NCBI GenBank assembly: GCA_032718475.1
Contig: JAUCBJ010002450.1
Location: 1 to 39,110 of the forward strand
DNA length: 39,110 nucleotides
Reading direction: 5' to 3'
DNA from: Nemertoderma westbladi
Lineage: Eukaryota; Xenacoelomorpha; Nemertodermatida; Nemertodermatidae
In this document: positions 29,501 through 38,742 of the stretch, piece by piece
Position numbering within the stretch: the stretch's first letter is position 1
Layout: each line of letters begins with the position of its first letter
The notes under the pieces: model-generated
The model's database searches: none
What the model was told of the DNA's origin: nothing
The model's input: the letters and a program-made list of their open reading frames with translations, nothing else
Position numbers and translations under genes: made by a program

Positions 29501-32045
29501 AATTGAACTTCTCCCGTGATGTAAAGGCGCACACGGCGATCTGGGATTCGATATAGTCTACGAAAGTATGCCAGTGTTTTGAGCTACCGGAGAACTTCGG
29601 TGGTTGTTGTACCGGCAATCCCTGTCTGGCTGCGAATTTCGCTATCTCCTCTGCAACGTTCAGAGTTTCGCGTCCTTGGTTGGTAGTCTGGTTGATGTTC
29701 TCCCTTCTTGGCGCTTTTCCCTGATACGATGTGGGGTTTGAAGGTACCGGTCTTTGTGGTTCCTTCGGGTGTCTATTGTGTTCGAATTCGGTGTTCCTCG
29801 AACTATCGGTTTGAACTTCCTCCAGACGCTCCTCGATCTGAGCCAACTTGTTGACAACTGGTCGCATGATGTCGGCGAACTGTTGGGTACTGATCGCGTC
29901 TGTTGGTTGTAACGCCTTTTGTGTTGGTGTATTCTGTGGAGGATTATCTACAAAGGAGTTGTCTGAACGCTCGCGTTTATATCCATCGGCCGCCCCTGTT
30001 CTAAATACTTCGCGTTTCGGGTAATCCGATTCGCTCGAAGTACTACTATCATCTGGATATGGTGGTCGACGTGCTCGCGTTCGTTGCGTCGTTCGAATTC
30101 TAACATTCCGTTTCGGAACATCGTCCACTGATCTCCGTTGTTCGGTAGGCTCACAAGTCTTCCTCGAAGTCGTAGATTGCGATGTAAACTGGTTGATCGG
30201 TCGCGTATCCACTAGTCTCCGTTGTTCGGTAGGCTCACAAGTCTTCCTCGAAGTCGTAGATTGCGATTTAAACTGGTTGATCGGTGGGCGAATGACAGCA
30301 TTTGAAACAACTGGCCTTGTTGGCCTAAACGTCATTGGGTAAGCGTAGTGTGTAACGGGTTTAGGTGTCGACGGTGGACTCACCTGTTTTGTCGTCAGTA
30401 GTACAGGTTCGACTAATAAACTACTACGATCTGTAATCGGTGGGTTACTTACCTTGACTTTCGGAATAGGCGACGACGTTGCTCTTGGCGGTGTAAACTT
30501 GTCCGGAATAACAAACCTGTGTTCCGTCGCACCATGGATAGGAGAAATATTACTACTACCAGCAATCGAAACAGGTTCCTTAGTCGTAACCGGTGCAAAC
30601 ATATGAGTTACCTGTGGGAATCGTTGACACAAGTCCTTTACTAATTGTCGTTCCCGTCCGGGTGCTCCCACGCTTCCTTCTTTCTTCCGTTCCTGAATTT
30701 GGCGGTGTCTTACCTCTAACTGGTCTAGATCATGTCCGTCTCGAGATCTCATCGATCGATCGCGGGCTTGTAGATCCAGATCTTCCTTCGCGTTGGCTAA
30801 TTCTCTCGCCTTCTTCCCGAGTTCGAAATGAAGTTTAACTTCCTTCTCGCATTGTTCCGTCTGTCGTTGTTGCGCTTCGAGCTCCGCTTGTCTTATCGCT
30901 GATTGAGCCTTTATTTGCCGTTTTTTCATTTCAGCTCTTGCTTCCGAAACTCGCTTGTGTTCTTCCAACTCAGCTGCTGCCGCTTGTCGTTCTAACTCAG
31001 CTGCTGCCGCTTGTTGCGCTAACTCAGCTGCCGCTGTTCGCTGTGCTATTTCTAGCTCCAACCTTTCCATCTCAGCCGCTTCCAACTCGGCTTGTTCTCG
31101 CAGATGAGAGATTCTTGCAACATCCGCAACGCGTAGTTTTTCTTCTTGTACCGCTGCTTGTGCCGTCAACAGTTGAGCTTGTTCCTCCGCTTCCCGTTGT
31201 TGTCTATCCACTTGTTGTTGCTGTCTGGAAATTTCTGACGTCACTATACTTATCTCGCCAATTTCGCTGCGAATACTCACTAACGATTGGTCCAGTATTC
31301 CCGGTGCCGATTCGATTCGTACGGGTGAAGTTTCCCTCGTATATTCCGGCACGGTTTCCCAATCTCCGACATCCTCGCCGCACATACTTAAGTGGTCCGT
31401 CAGATGTTTCAATTGTCCATCCAGTCGGTACAGTTCCTGTTCTTCCTCGGGCTGTAATAATTCGTCCGAAACTGACTCACCTAACAACTGGTCCGCTTGT
31501 TCCTGTTGTATCTGTCTAATCGTCGACTTAAACTGAATCAGTTTCTCTCTAGCGATCATTAGTTTCTCGAGGATTCTAAGTTGAGTATCCATGTCCTGTC
31601 TCTGTCTAGCTAGATCTTGTAGGCCAACTAGATTATCTACAGACTTATATACTTTACTCTGTACTCTAACCTGGAGGGTGTAGAACTCGAATCGAGACAT
31701 CGGAGCGGTCAACCCGTCTAATATGCGTTGGCCTTCTCCAATACTCCTGGTAATATGCGCCATGTATCCACCGACGCTTCTAACCACACTTTCTGTGCTT
31801 CCTGCTGAACTTACCATCTCCGTTTCCCTATATCTAGGTTGCGGAACAGTTAGAAAGTCCTCGGTCCTGCCGTCGCCTCGTACTACGGCATCCGGTACTC
31901 CCGTTGGATGTACTGGTGACGCACACGGTGTAGGTTCGGTAGGCTCGCGAGTCTTCCCCTGTTGTTCCTCCGCTGCTGACTTATCCGCGTCACACGAGTC
32001 ATAGTCGGTAGGTGTGTTCTTCGTATAGTCTTGTTTGTCACTCAT
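26568..32045 (-). CDS. BEL/Pao gag-pol: gag, zinc knuckles, protease, reverse transcriptase
   Basis: 1825 codons from ATG at 32045 to UGA at 26568-26570. The N-terminus is acidic and disordered. About residues 270-460 form a long coiled coil with an Ala/Glu/Gln repeat (AAELERQAAAAELEEH). A basic disordered region with a duplicated 28-residue segment follows. The DUF1759-like gag core starts near 815 (PPKFSGSSKHWHTFVDYIES). A CCHC knuckle CWRCTRHGHVRKDC lies near 1090, with a second CPSCGRNHDGLLH. The aspartic protease box reads VILDSASSHSYVD near 1223. Reverse transcriptase runs from YYLPHHYV near 1603, with RVVNDCAALFEG, CDVEAMFHQV and RDFYVDDG near 1743. The frame stops in the RT connection region and continues in the next open stretch. 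Gag packages the RNA and RT copies it into DNA. Confidence 0.92.
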   Translation of the reverse strand: MSDKQDYTKNTPTDYDSCDADKSAAEEQQGKTREPTEPTPCASPVHPTGVPDAVVRGDGRTEDFLTVPQPRYRETEMVSSAGSTESVVRSVGGYMAHITRSIGEGQRILDGLTAPMSRFEFYTLQVRVQSKVYKSVDNLVGLQDLARQRQDMDTQLRILEKLMIAREKLIQFKSTIRQIQQEQADQLLGESVSDELLQPEEEQELYRLDGQLKHLTDHLSMCGEDVGDWETVPEYTRETSPVRIESAPGILDQSLVSIRSEIGEISIVTSEISRQQQQVDRQQREAEEQAQLLTAQAAVQEEKLRVADVARISHLREQAELEAAEMERLELEIAQRTAAAELAQQAAAAELERQAAAAELEEHKRVSEARAEMKKRQIKAQSAIRQAELEAQQRQTEQCEKEVKLHFELGKKARELANAKEDLDLQARDRSMRSRDGHDLDQLEVRHRQIQERKKEGSVGAPGRERQLVKDLCQRFPQVTHMFAPVTTKEPVSIAGSSNISPIHGATEHRFVIPDKFTPPRATSSPIPKVKVSNPPITDRSSLLVEPVLLTTKQVSPPSTPKPVTHYAYPMTFRPTRPVVSNAVIRPPINQFKSQSTTSRKTCEPTEQRRLVDTRPINQFTSQSTTSRKTCEPTEQRRSVDDVPKRNVRIRTTQRTRARRPPYPDDSSTSSESDYPKREVFRTGAADGYKRERSDNSFVDNPPQNTPTQKALQPTDAISTQQFADIMRPVVNKLAQIEERLEEVQTDSSRNTEFEHNRHPKEPQRPVPSNPTSYQGKAPRRENINQTTNQGRETLNVAEEIAKFAARQGLPVQQPPKFSGSSKHWHTFVDYIESQIAVCAFTSREKFNYLLQTLSGEPKRLAETFVGVPDAFELAYDRLTSIYGGTVSMARSVIEELCKGGAITKPVDLLKLADEIKNAITTLRSIGQLDYGNTPTVLLKIIGRLHHRLRREWRKVEYQREERGGFLKLEDVYLLISREAVVETRSNYTDQHIVAEGITLPSSNRQKPQTTSTKTATYTTPTESRQFSDGGRVSAPIGTKQTRQQLGTDFSGCQYCEHLGKRYIGHKLRGCRQFRELNSEERRLQIRPLDSCWRCTRHGHVRKDCPNTDTCPSCGRNHDGLLHTDSHTPTKRFAREHPEAVARCDAAYRKRESKTTPTFVTHIEDCFSEQSGSSDEESEDDDEYSNGDEQPSIALLTTDQLKGFSVIPIKVTGTKGSKRIYVILDSASSHSYVDEKIADVVTDLRQGKHVSYTVSSMHGQRAIPVTRVKLDLDSLLPKSQHSERERSLLPFKDLTFAATKDFSNLLGPVPEQSLEDRKYFRHLGVPECPVNYRSVAMLIGTDQFNLHQVWETRPSAVIAGNAYACRTPIGWYTRAPVRTLDVSDEEDDVQSTCSLLTTNSIHSFSHDVNHTTLQSTKHDRRVTSMISHKEQLTHKVSLELGGKTSQLEIPSTTDDRLASLPTPITSTVPVDIDDDALRNHQLEQAALDKELTEKTIRWLEQDTAEPGSYEPCMSEQEKQSLKIMEDTIHQTKDGHYEVGMLWRSQSPKLINNYPLALRRLYSIRQRLLKDEKAHLQYNTQMETYLTKGYAIRMTNPERVTDQTYYLPHHYVRHPDKPDKVRVVNDCAALFEGMSLNSELMDGPNMNNYLMGVIMRFRQRQVAFTCDVEAMFHQVKALERDRDSLRFLWYPEGDLSLPPATYQMQVRVFGARDSPNCTMYALKQAARDQKHLYDPEIIRIVERDFYVDDGLQSCDTVERATTVAHQLRDCLAGGGFNLTKFASNSAELVDSFGTTERGGGDIDLEFEPLPTTKVLGLFWDPNTDNF
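30130..30297 (-). repeat. 84-bp in-frame tandem duplication in gag
   Basis: Two copies, offset by exactly 84 bp (28 codons), each encode SQSTTSRKTCEPTEQRR and begin with PINQF. They lie in the disordered part of gag and contain the dispersed GGTAGGCTCACAAGTCTTCC motif (30144-30163 and 30228-30247). Confidence 0.85.
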
Positions 32046-32860
32046 TTCGGTAGTTGTAAGTCAAGTAAAGTGAGTGTCAAAGTATCGAGTTTACCGTATT
32101 TAAATCTAAACGGTACTAATTACAGTCATATAAAATTAGCCTACCGGCCGATTTTATAGCAGATGGATAAAATTAGCCTAAACGGCCAATTTTACAGCAA
32201 ATAAATGTCACGGAATAAGTATATAATAAAATTAGCCTAGCGGCCAATTTTATAACAAATAAATCGGAAAACGATACGCGTTATCACAAGGTAAATTAAA
32301 TACAATAATACGGACTAATTCAGCAATGAACAAAGAAATCATACGGAATGCATAAATACTTAGAGACAGTGGAACCCACAATAATTTTAACTAATACGGT
32401 AATGCCTAACTTATTTATGCAACTTTTCGAACTCACCCACTCCAATAATTCTCCAGAAAAACAGATTCCCAGATACAAACCGGACGTGAACCTTTCCGTT
32501 TTTAACGTTGCGGACGAAACGCGATTTTCCCAACCAAAGTTGTTGGGGTTATCTATCTCCCAAACTTGCTAAACACGGTCTTGCTCCCGTTACAGTCTAG
32601 AAATGAGTTCTGAATCCTGAAAAACAAAAGAGTTAGGTTTTACTTTACGAAAAATTTTGTACCGGTACAATATGGTATTTAAACCCTTTTAAACACCGGT
32701 ATTCAATTCCAAAAATATTTTACACGCGGTTCAAATCAAATTTTATTTCAAAAAATTAGCACTTAGCTAATCAAATACAAATTTTTACCTCAAAATACAA
32801 AATTTTCAAATAACTTTAGTCCTACCGAACCGTAGTTCAGTAAAACATATTCCTACTAAT
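32046..32860 (-). promoter_or_regulatory. 5' leader of the retrotransposon with three repeated hairpins
   Basis: 815 nt between the 5' LTR and the gag ATG. Three copies of a self-complementary AAAATTAGCCTA.CGGCCAATTTT motif lie at 32132-32156, 32169-32194 and 32228-32252. Each can fold through AAAATT/AATTTT and GCC/GGC. No TGG-type primer binding site is visible directly beside the LTR. A packaging or dimerisation role is possible but only inferred. Confidence 0.6.
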
Positions 32861-33750
32861 TGAAGAGACAGCAACAATACCTGCAATATCCTACTGTAAA
32901 GTTTGTGAATCAAATCATAAATCCGACCTTCTCACCAAAACAGTAAACTTAAGTAAGCGAATATATTGCAGTATCGATCTCTTATAACCGGTGAGGCAGA
33001 AAACAGTCTACGAGCAGACAAACTTCGATAAAACAAAATCCCGCGCAGCGAATCCTAAAATCAGGCTGACTCACTGACGGACTAAGAGGCTCGTATACTT
33101 TGCCGCGGTGTGATTTATATGGTTGGGCAAAGGGACGCTAGCTAGGTACAGGCAGAGATTTGGAGATGTCTAACTCAGTAACTAGCGAGCAAAGTGCAGT
33201 AAGGACGAAAGTTAATTTTATATATTTTGAGGTGTAAATAATTTCTAACGCGCGTGTGTTAATTCTGAACGGTCAAAAGCAGTTTTGCTCCTTCACATAT
33301 ATAATTACTGGGTACGGTGTGCATTTTATGAATATTCTAATTTTATAACTTGTAGGTCCAATACTCACGAATGATAAGGTTCCTTCCCCTCTTGCGTATT
33401 TCCAGGACTCAAATTCAGGCATAAGGTTAATACTACGCCCAGAATTCGGCAATTTTAGGTACCAGGTCCCTGATACTAAGAAGAGATGTGTTAGTTTACT
33501 ACTGTAGGCGTACAGGTACTAATAGCTATCCTGGCTCCTATCTAGAATTTTAGTCACCCAGGTAGTCCGGGTAACTTCCTATTAGGGCGTTGGCGGGGAC
33601 ACGGTAGATGTTAGTATCCCTGATAGCCTCAATTTATTTGCGCCTAGTGTAAACTGCCCTACCGCCTGAACGGTACAATCCCAATTCAGGTGAAAACACA
33701 GCAACCCCCTAGCCTACAAGTTCTGATGTAATGGACACCGTTGCACGGCA
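32861..33750 (-). repeat. BEL/Pao LTR, right copy (5' LTR of minus-strand element)
   Basis: 890 bp, near-identical to 21373-22255. On the minus strand a TATATAAA sequence (around 33213-33220 on +) is a candidate TATA box for the element's transcript. The 7-bp length difference from the other LTR is accounted for by the 8-bp and 1-bp indels. Confidence 0.85.
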
Positions 33751-34740
33751 AATAGTCACAGACGCACCTGTACTTAGCAAGAGTTAAGCGTACAGTTTGC
33801 TGCACCCTAACCAATGTGTATGCCTTGTACCGGTGTGCCTACGTCCTATCTGCGTACTAGTATCTGCCTGCTCTCCCCCCCCCCCCGTAGGAATATGAAG
33901 GTCTACTGCGGCTTTTCCTGAATCAAGACAGTACAGTCCCTATGATGTAATTTTAGGCTTACAGCGTGTCACTACGTCTACCTTTTGATCTTTTGGTCTT
34001 ATACTTAGGTAGCAAGGATCGAACGCTGTCTAACCTTTCAGGCGATGGGCGAATAACTCTAGATGGTATTGCGGGTTGTCTCTCGTCTACATTCCCCCGA
34101 TGTTCCCGTTCATTGCTGCGGCCCGATCTCTAGCCGGCCATCCTGTCCCTTAGGTTTGTTCACCGTAGTGAATCCATGGTAAAACAGATAGAAAAGGGCT
34201 GAGATAATTCTGACTTTATTACAGAAGATATAATTATAATACAATGTAATCTGAAATAAACTAAGCACGACAGAATATTGATAAGATAATCTGAGGAGTA
34301 GTAATGAATAACTAATGAACAAATCGCACCTTTATATACCAAATTTGTGCCGCAATCAATCGAGAAAATTCTCGATTGTTCTATAGGTTCTAACAGGGTT
34401 TTAAAGATAGCTATTGGTCCAGCTAATATATAACTTGCACGACATTGGTTACAATCAAATAACTACAGTCTCATTGGTACAGACAAATGCAATTAATTTG
34501 TAGCGGTTAATTTAAATGAGTTGAAATTCTGTACAAAAAATAATTCGCACTTGCTAGGATTCGAACTCAATACCTACTACACATATAATTTCCAACGCTC
34601 TACCGACTGAGCTACTGAACCACTTGACCGATAGATGTACAAATGATAGAACCAATACGAATGAGAACTCAAAGCAATCTTTACAAAGTTAATTCGAATA
34701 AAATAAATTTTGAAAATCCACGGCATTTAGGGAATATAAT
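33751..34740 (-). other. relic region with LTR-like promoter signals
   Basis: No gene is supported. On the minus strand, TATATAAA (34331-34338 on +) is followed about 115 nt later by AATAAA (34215-34220). Then comes a balanced-composition stretch to about 34060, an order resembling U3-R-U5 of a solo or truncated LTR from another element. A tRNA-like relic follows at 34553-34627. A C-run lies near 33876-33889. All of this is inferred from signals only. Confidence 0.35.
34553..34627 (-). pseudogene. tRNA-like relic
   Basis: On the minus strand it has a good D-arm/A-box (TAGCTCAGTCGGTAGAGC) and B-box (GAGTTCGAATCC) at tRNA-like spacing. The acceptor strands GGTTCAG and CAAGTGC do not pair and the T-stem is mismatched. 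It is therefore a tRNA pseudogene or SINE head rather than a working tRNA. Confidence 0.55.
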
Positions 34741-36501
34741 TCTATACAGTAATATAGAATTAATAGTTCAGTAATACTTAATTAATAGTTCAATAATAAT
34801 ACTGAATTAATAGTTCAGTAATACTTAATTAATAGTTCAATAATAATGAATTAATAGTTCAGTAATACTGAATTAATAGTTCAGTAATACTTAATTAATA
34901 GTTCAGTTATATTGAATACTAACTAATAGTTCAGTAATATAGAATTAATAGTTCAGTAATACTGAATTAATAGTTCAGTAATAATGAATTAATAGTTCAG
35001 TTATATTGAATACTATCTAATAGTTCAGTAATATAGAATTAATAGTTCAGTAATACTGAATTAATAGTTCAGTAATACTGAATTAATAGTTCAGTAATAC
35101 TGAATTAATAGTTCAGTAATACTGAAGAATAGTTCAGTTATATTGAATACTAACTAATAGTTCAGTAATATAGAATTAATAGTTCAGTAATACTTAATTA
35201 ATAGTTCAATAATAATACTGAATTAATAGTTCAGTACAGTAATACTTAATTAATAGTTCAATAATAATGAATTAATAGTTCAGTAATACTGAATTAATAG
35301 TTTAGTAATAATGAATTAATAGTTCAGTAATACTGAATTAATAGTTCAGTAATACTGCATTAACATACTAGTTCAGTAATACTGAATTAATAGTACAGTA
35401 ATACTGAATTAATAGTTCAGTAATACTGAATTAATAGTTCAGTAATACTGAATTAATAGTTCAGTAATACTGAATTAATAGTTCAGTAATACTGAATTAA
35501 TAGTTCAGTAATATATAATTAATAGTTCACTAATACTTAATTAATAGTTCAATAATAATACTGAATTAATAGTTCAGTAATACTGAATTAATAGTTCAGT
35601 AATAATGAATTAATAGTTCAGTTATATTGAATACTAACTAATAGTTCAGTAATATAGAATTAATAGTTCATTAATACTTAATTAATAGTTCAATAATAAT
35701 ACTGAATTAATAGTTCAGTAATACTTAATTAATAGTTCAATAATAATGAATTAATAGTTCAGTAATACTGAATTAATAGTTCAGTAATACTGAATTAATA
35801 GTCCAGAATACTGAATTAATAGTTCAGTAATAATAAATTAATAGTTCAGTAATAATAAATTAATAGTTCAGTAATAATGAATTAATAGTTCAGTAATACT
35901 GAATTAATAGTTCAGTAATACTGAATTAATAGTTCAGTAATACTGAATTAGTAGTTCAGTAATACTGAATTAATAGTTCAGTAATACTGAATTAATAGTT
36001 CAGTAATACTGAATTAGTAGTTCAGTAATACTGAATTAATAGTTCAGTAATACTGAATTAATAGTTCAGTAATACTGAATTAATAGTTCAGTAATACTGA
36101 ATTAGTAGTTCAGTAATACTGAATTAATAGTTCAGTAATACTGAATTAGTAGTTCAGTAATACTGAATTAATAGTTCAGTAATACTGAATTATTAGTTCA
36201 ATACTGAATTAATAGTTCAGTAATACTGAATTAATAGTTCAGTAATACTGAATTAGTAGTTCAGAATACTGAATTAATAGTTCAGTAATAATAAATTAAT
36301 AGTTCAGTAATAATGAATTAATAGTTCAGTAATACTGAATTAATAGTTCAGTAATAATACATTAATAGTTCAGTAATAATGAATTAATAGTTCAGTAATA
36401 CTGAATTAATAGTTCAGTAATACCGAATTAACATACTAGTTCAGTAATACTGAATTAATAATACAGTAATACTGAATTAGTAGTTCAGAATACTGAATTA
36501 A
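34741..36501 (+). repeat. 22-bp minisatellite, second array
   Basis: About 80 units of the same TTCAGTAATACTGAA-based repeat as 20313-21372, in the same orientation, with the same longer GTTATATTGAATACTAACTA variants in its first half and more homogeneous units after 35390. It probably was one locus with the first array before later insertions. Confidence 0.9.
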
Positions 36502-36773
36502 TTGTGAGCTTATTCAATCCCGCTAACACCCCATAAAGTTGTAAGCCGATAAGCAATATTGGGAGCCACGAGATTGGGCAATTAACCAACTCGTGCCATC
36601 CCAATAAGAGTGGGAAGGAAGCACACAATAGAGGGTCAGGGGCCAAACCCCTAACCCAGAGAACACAGGTGGAGTGAACGGGAATACTCCACGGGGCGCC
36701 AACAAGGGTATTAACCAATCAGAGGGGGGAATGGCATCGATTGAGTAGCAGTAAGGCCACCGTGCAATATAAC
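36502..36773. other. unique DNA between two tandem arrays
   Basis: 272 bp of balanced composition with no gene. GAGCCACGAG and CTCGTGCC form a small potential hairpin. It shows no similarity to either array. Confidence 0.5.
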
Positions 36774-36842
36774 CAATATACATTGTAAATAGGACAATAT
36801 GATAATGCTCTCCATAGCGAAAAATATCAACCGGCCCTATTG

Positions 36843-36936
36843 GGGCTCGAACCCGGTACCTAGGTTTCAAACTTCTGGTTATCATCAGCCGGGTGAGTGT
36901 ACTGAGCTACCAGACCGGATGAATATTTCGCTATGG
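36843..36936 (-). promoter_or_regulatory. Pol III-like internal promoter module (first unit)
   Basis: On the minus strand an A-box-like TAGCTCAGTACA (36898-36909) precedes a B-box match GGTTCGAGCCC (36843-36853), about 45 nt apart as in tRNA genes. The B box overlaps stem I of the ribozyme. A TTTTT (36820-36824) lies about 20 nt past the B box and could terminate Pol III. The module repeats every 369 bp. Promoter activity is inferred. Confidence 0.6.
36846..36897 (-). ncRNA. type I hammerhead ribozyme, copy 1
   Basis: Minus-strand order is as follows. Stem I 5' strand ACCCGG (36894-36889) is followed by CUGAUGA (36888-36882) and stem-loop II AAC-CAGAA-GUU with a U.U pair at its base (36881-36869). 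Then come GAAAC (36868-36864), tetraloop CUAG (36863-36860), cleavage triplet GUA (36859-36857) and stem I 3' strand CCGGGU (36856-36851). Stem I can extend through CUC/GAG with a UC bulge. All conserved core positions are present. Stem III is only A-U and C-G closed by a tetraloop, as in Sm-alpha-type ribozymes, which often act as dimers. The weak point is the U.U at the base of stem II. Predicted cleavage is after GUA, between 36857 and 36856. Confidence 0.88.
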
Positions 36937-37214
36937 AATGGGAGATCATATTAAGGCCATACAATCACTCAAAGTAAAGTACAACTTTCGCTATTCCCGT
37001 GCTCTGCCAGAAATGGCAACCATGCCTCAAAGAATAACTTTTATACAGTGTTGTAGAAACCACTGTAGCCCCGTATGCCTGGCCCAGGCTGTTAGTTAAT
37101 AATAATAAGTGAATTGTTGTTGGGCGAGTGACGCGGTGAATCAAATATACAATGTAAATAGGACAATATGATAATGCTCTCCATAGCGAAAAATATCAAC
37201 CGGCCCTATTGGGG

Positions 37215-37266
37215 CTCGAACCCGGTACCTAGGTTTCAAACTTCTGGTTATCATCAGCCGGGTGAG
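37215..37266 (-). ncRNA. type I hammerhead ribozyme, copy 2
   Basis: Same sequence and structure as copy 1, offset by 369 bp. Confidence 0.88.
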
Positions 37267-37583
37267 TGTACTGAGCTACCAGACCGGATGAATATTTCGC
37301 TATGGAATGGGAGATCATATTAAGGCCATACAATCACTCAAAGTAAAGTACAACTTTCGCTATTCCCGTGCTCTGCCAGAAATGGCAACCATGCCTCAAA
37401 GAATAACTTTTATACAGTGTTGTAGAAACCACTGTAGCCCCGTATGCCTGGCCCAGGCTGTTAGTTAATAATAATAAGTGAATTGTTGTTGGGCGAGTGA
37501 CGCGGTGAATCAAATATACAATGTAAATAGGACAATATGATAATGCTCTCCATAGCGAAAAATATCAACCGGCCCTATTGGGG

Positions 37584-37635
37584 CTCGAACCCGGTACCTA
37601 GGTTTCAAACTTCTGGTTATCATCAGCCGGGTGAG
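37584..37635 (-). ncRNA. type I hammerhead ribozyme, copy 3
   Basis: Same sequence and structure as copy 1, offset by 738 bp. Confidence 0.88.
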
Positions 37636-37952
37636 TGTACTGAGCTACCAGACCGGATGAATATTTCGCTATGGAATGGGAGATCATATTAAGGCCATAC
37701 AATCACTCAAAGTAAAGTACAACTTTCGCTATTCCCGTGCTCTGCCAGAAATGGCAACCATGCCTCAAAGAATAACTTTTATACAGTGTTGTAGAAACCA
37801 CTGTAGCCCCGTATGCCTGGCCCAGGCTGTTAGTTAATAATAATAAGTGAATTGTTGTTGGGCGAGTGACGCGGTGAATCAAATATACAATGTAAATAGG
37901 ACAATATGATAATGCTCTCCATAGCGAAAAATATCAACCGGCCCTATTGGGG

Positions 37953-38004
37953 CTCGAACCCGGTACCTAGGTTTCAAACTTCTGGTTATCATCAGCCGGG
38001 TGAG
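37953..38004 (-). ncRNA. type I hammerhead ribozyme, copy 4
   Basis: Same sequence and structure as copy 1, offset by 1107 bp. Confidence 0.88.
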
Positions 38005-38321
38005 TGTACTGAGCTACCAGACCGGATGAATATTTCGCTATGGAATGGGAGATCATATTAAGGCCATACAATCACTCAAAGTAAAGTACAACTTTCGCTA
38101 TTCCCGTGCTCTGCCAGAAATGGCAACCATGCCTCAAAGAATAACTTTTATACAGTGTTGTAGAAACCACTGTAGCCCCGTATGCCTGGCCCAGGCTGTT
38201 AGTTAATAATAATAAGTGAATTGTTGTTGGGCGAGTGACGCGGTGAATCAAATATACAATGTAAATAGGACAATATGATAATGCTCTCCATAGCGAAAAA
38301 TATCAACCGGCCCTATTGGGG

Positions 38322-38373
38322 CTCGAACCCGGTACCTAGGTTTCAAACTTCTGGTTATCATCAGCCGGGTGAG
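38322..38373 (-). ncRNA. type I hammerhead ribozyme, copy 5
   Basis: Same sequence and structure as copy 1, offset by 1476 bp. Confidence 0.88.
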
Positions 38374-38690
38374 TGTACTGAGCTACCAGACCGGATGAAT
38401 ATTTCGCTATGGAATGGGAGATCATATTAAGGCCATACAATCACTCAAAGTAAAGTACAACTTTCGCTATTCCCGTGCTCTGCCAGAAATGGCAACCATG
38501 CCTCAAAGAATAACTTTTATACAGTGTTGTAGAAACCACTGTAGCCCCGTATGCCTGGCCCAGGCTGTTAGTTAATAATAATAAGTGAATTGTTGTTGGG
38601 CGAGTGACGCGGTGAATCAAATATACAATGTAAATAGGACAATATGATAATGCTCTCCATAGCGAAAAATATCAACCGGCCCTATTGGGG

Positions 38691-38742
38691 CTCGAACCCG
38701 GTACCTAGGTTTCAAACTTCTGGTTATCATCAGCCGGGTGAG
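38691..38742 (-). ncRNA. type I hammerhead ribozyme, copy 6
   Basis: Same sequence and structure as copy 1, offset by 1845 bp. The seventh unit is cut off at its stem I 3' strand (39065-39070). Confidence 0.88.

Larger units (their letters stand above)
21373..33750 (-). mobile_element. BEL/Pao LTR retrotransposon
   Basis: A 12.4-kb element on the minus strand. In its own direction it has the 5' LTR (32861-33750), an 815-nt leader, a gag-protease-RT frame, an in-frame UGA, an RNase H-integrase frame, a 556-nt gap, a third unidentified frame and the 3' LTR (21373-22255). Domain order and motifs are those of BEL/Pao. The LTRs are almost identical, so the insertion is recent. No target-site duplication is found: the left side lies in the 22-bp minisatellite, while the right side is unrelated DNA for about 990 bp. 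The element is unusually long for its group because of long coiled-coil and low-complexity regions. Confidence 0.92.

Noticed and set aside
30938-31519. Long + strand open frame opposite gag
   Set aside because: It is antisense to the coiled-coil-encoding repeat DNA of gag; the Leu/Pro-rich product is a shadow.
34553-34627. Functional tRNA gene on the minus strand
   Set aside because: A and B boxes are good, but acceptor strands do not pair and the T-stem is mismatched.
19806-36501. 22-bp tandem arrays as a CRISPR-like array
   Set aside because: There are no unique spacers, the units are contiguous, and the genome is eukaryotic.
36838-36925. Each 369-bp unit as carrying a normal tRNA gene
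   Set aside because: The anticodon-arm region is replaced by a hammerhead core and the T-stem is incomplete; a tRNA-like promoter module is the better reading.
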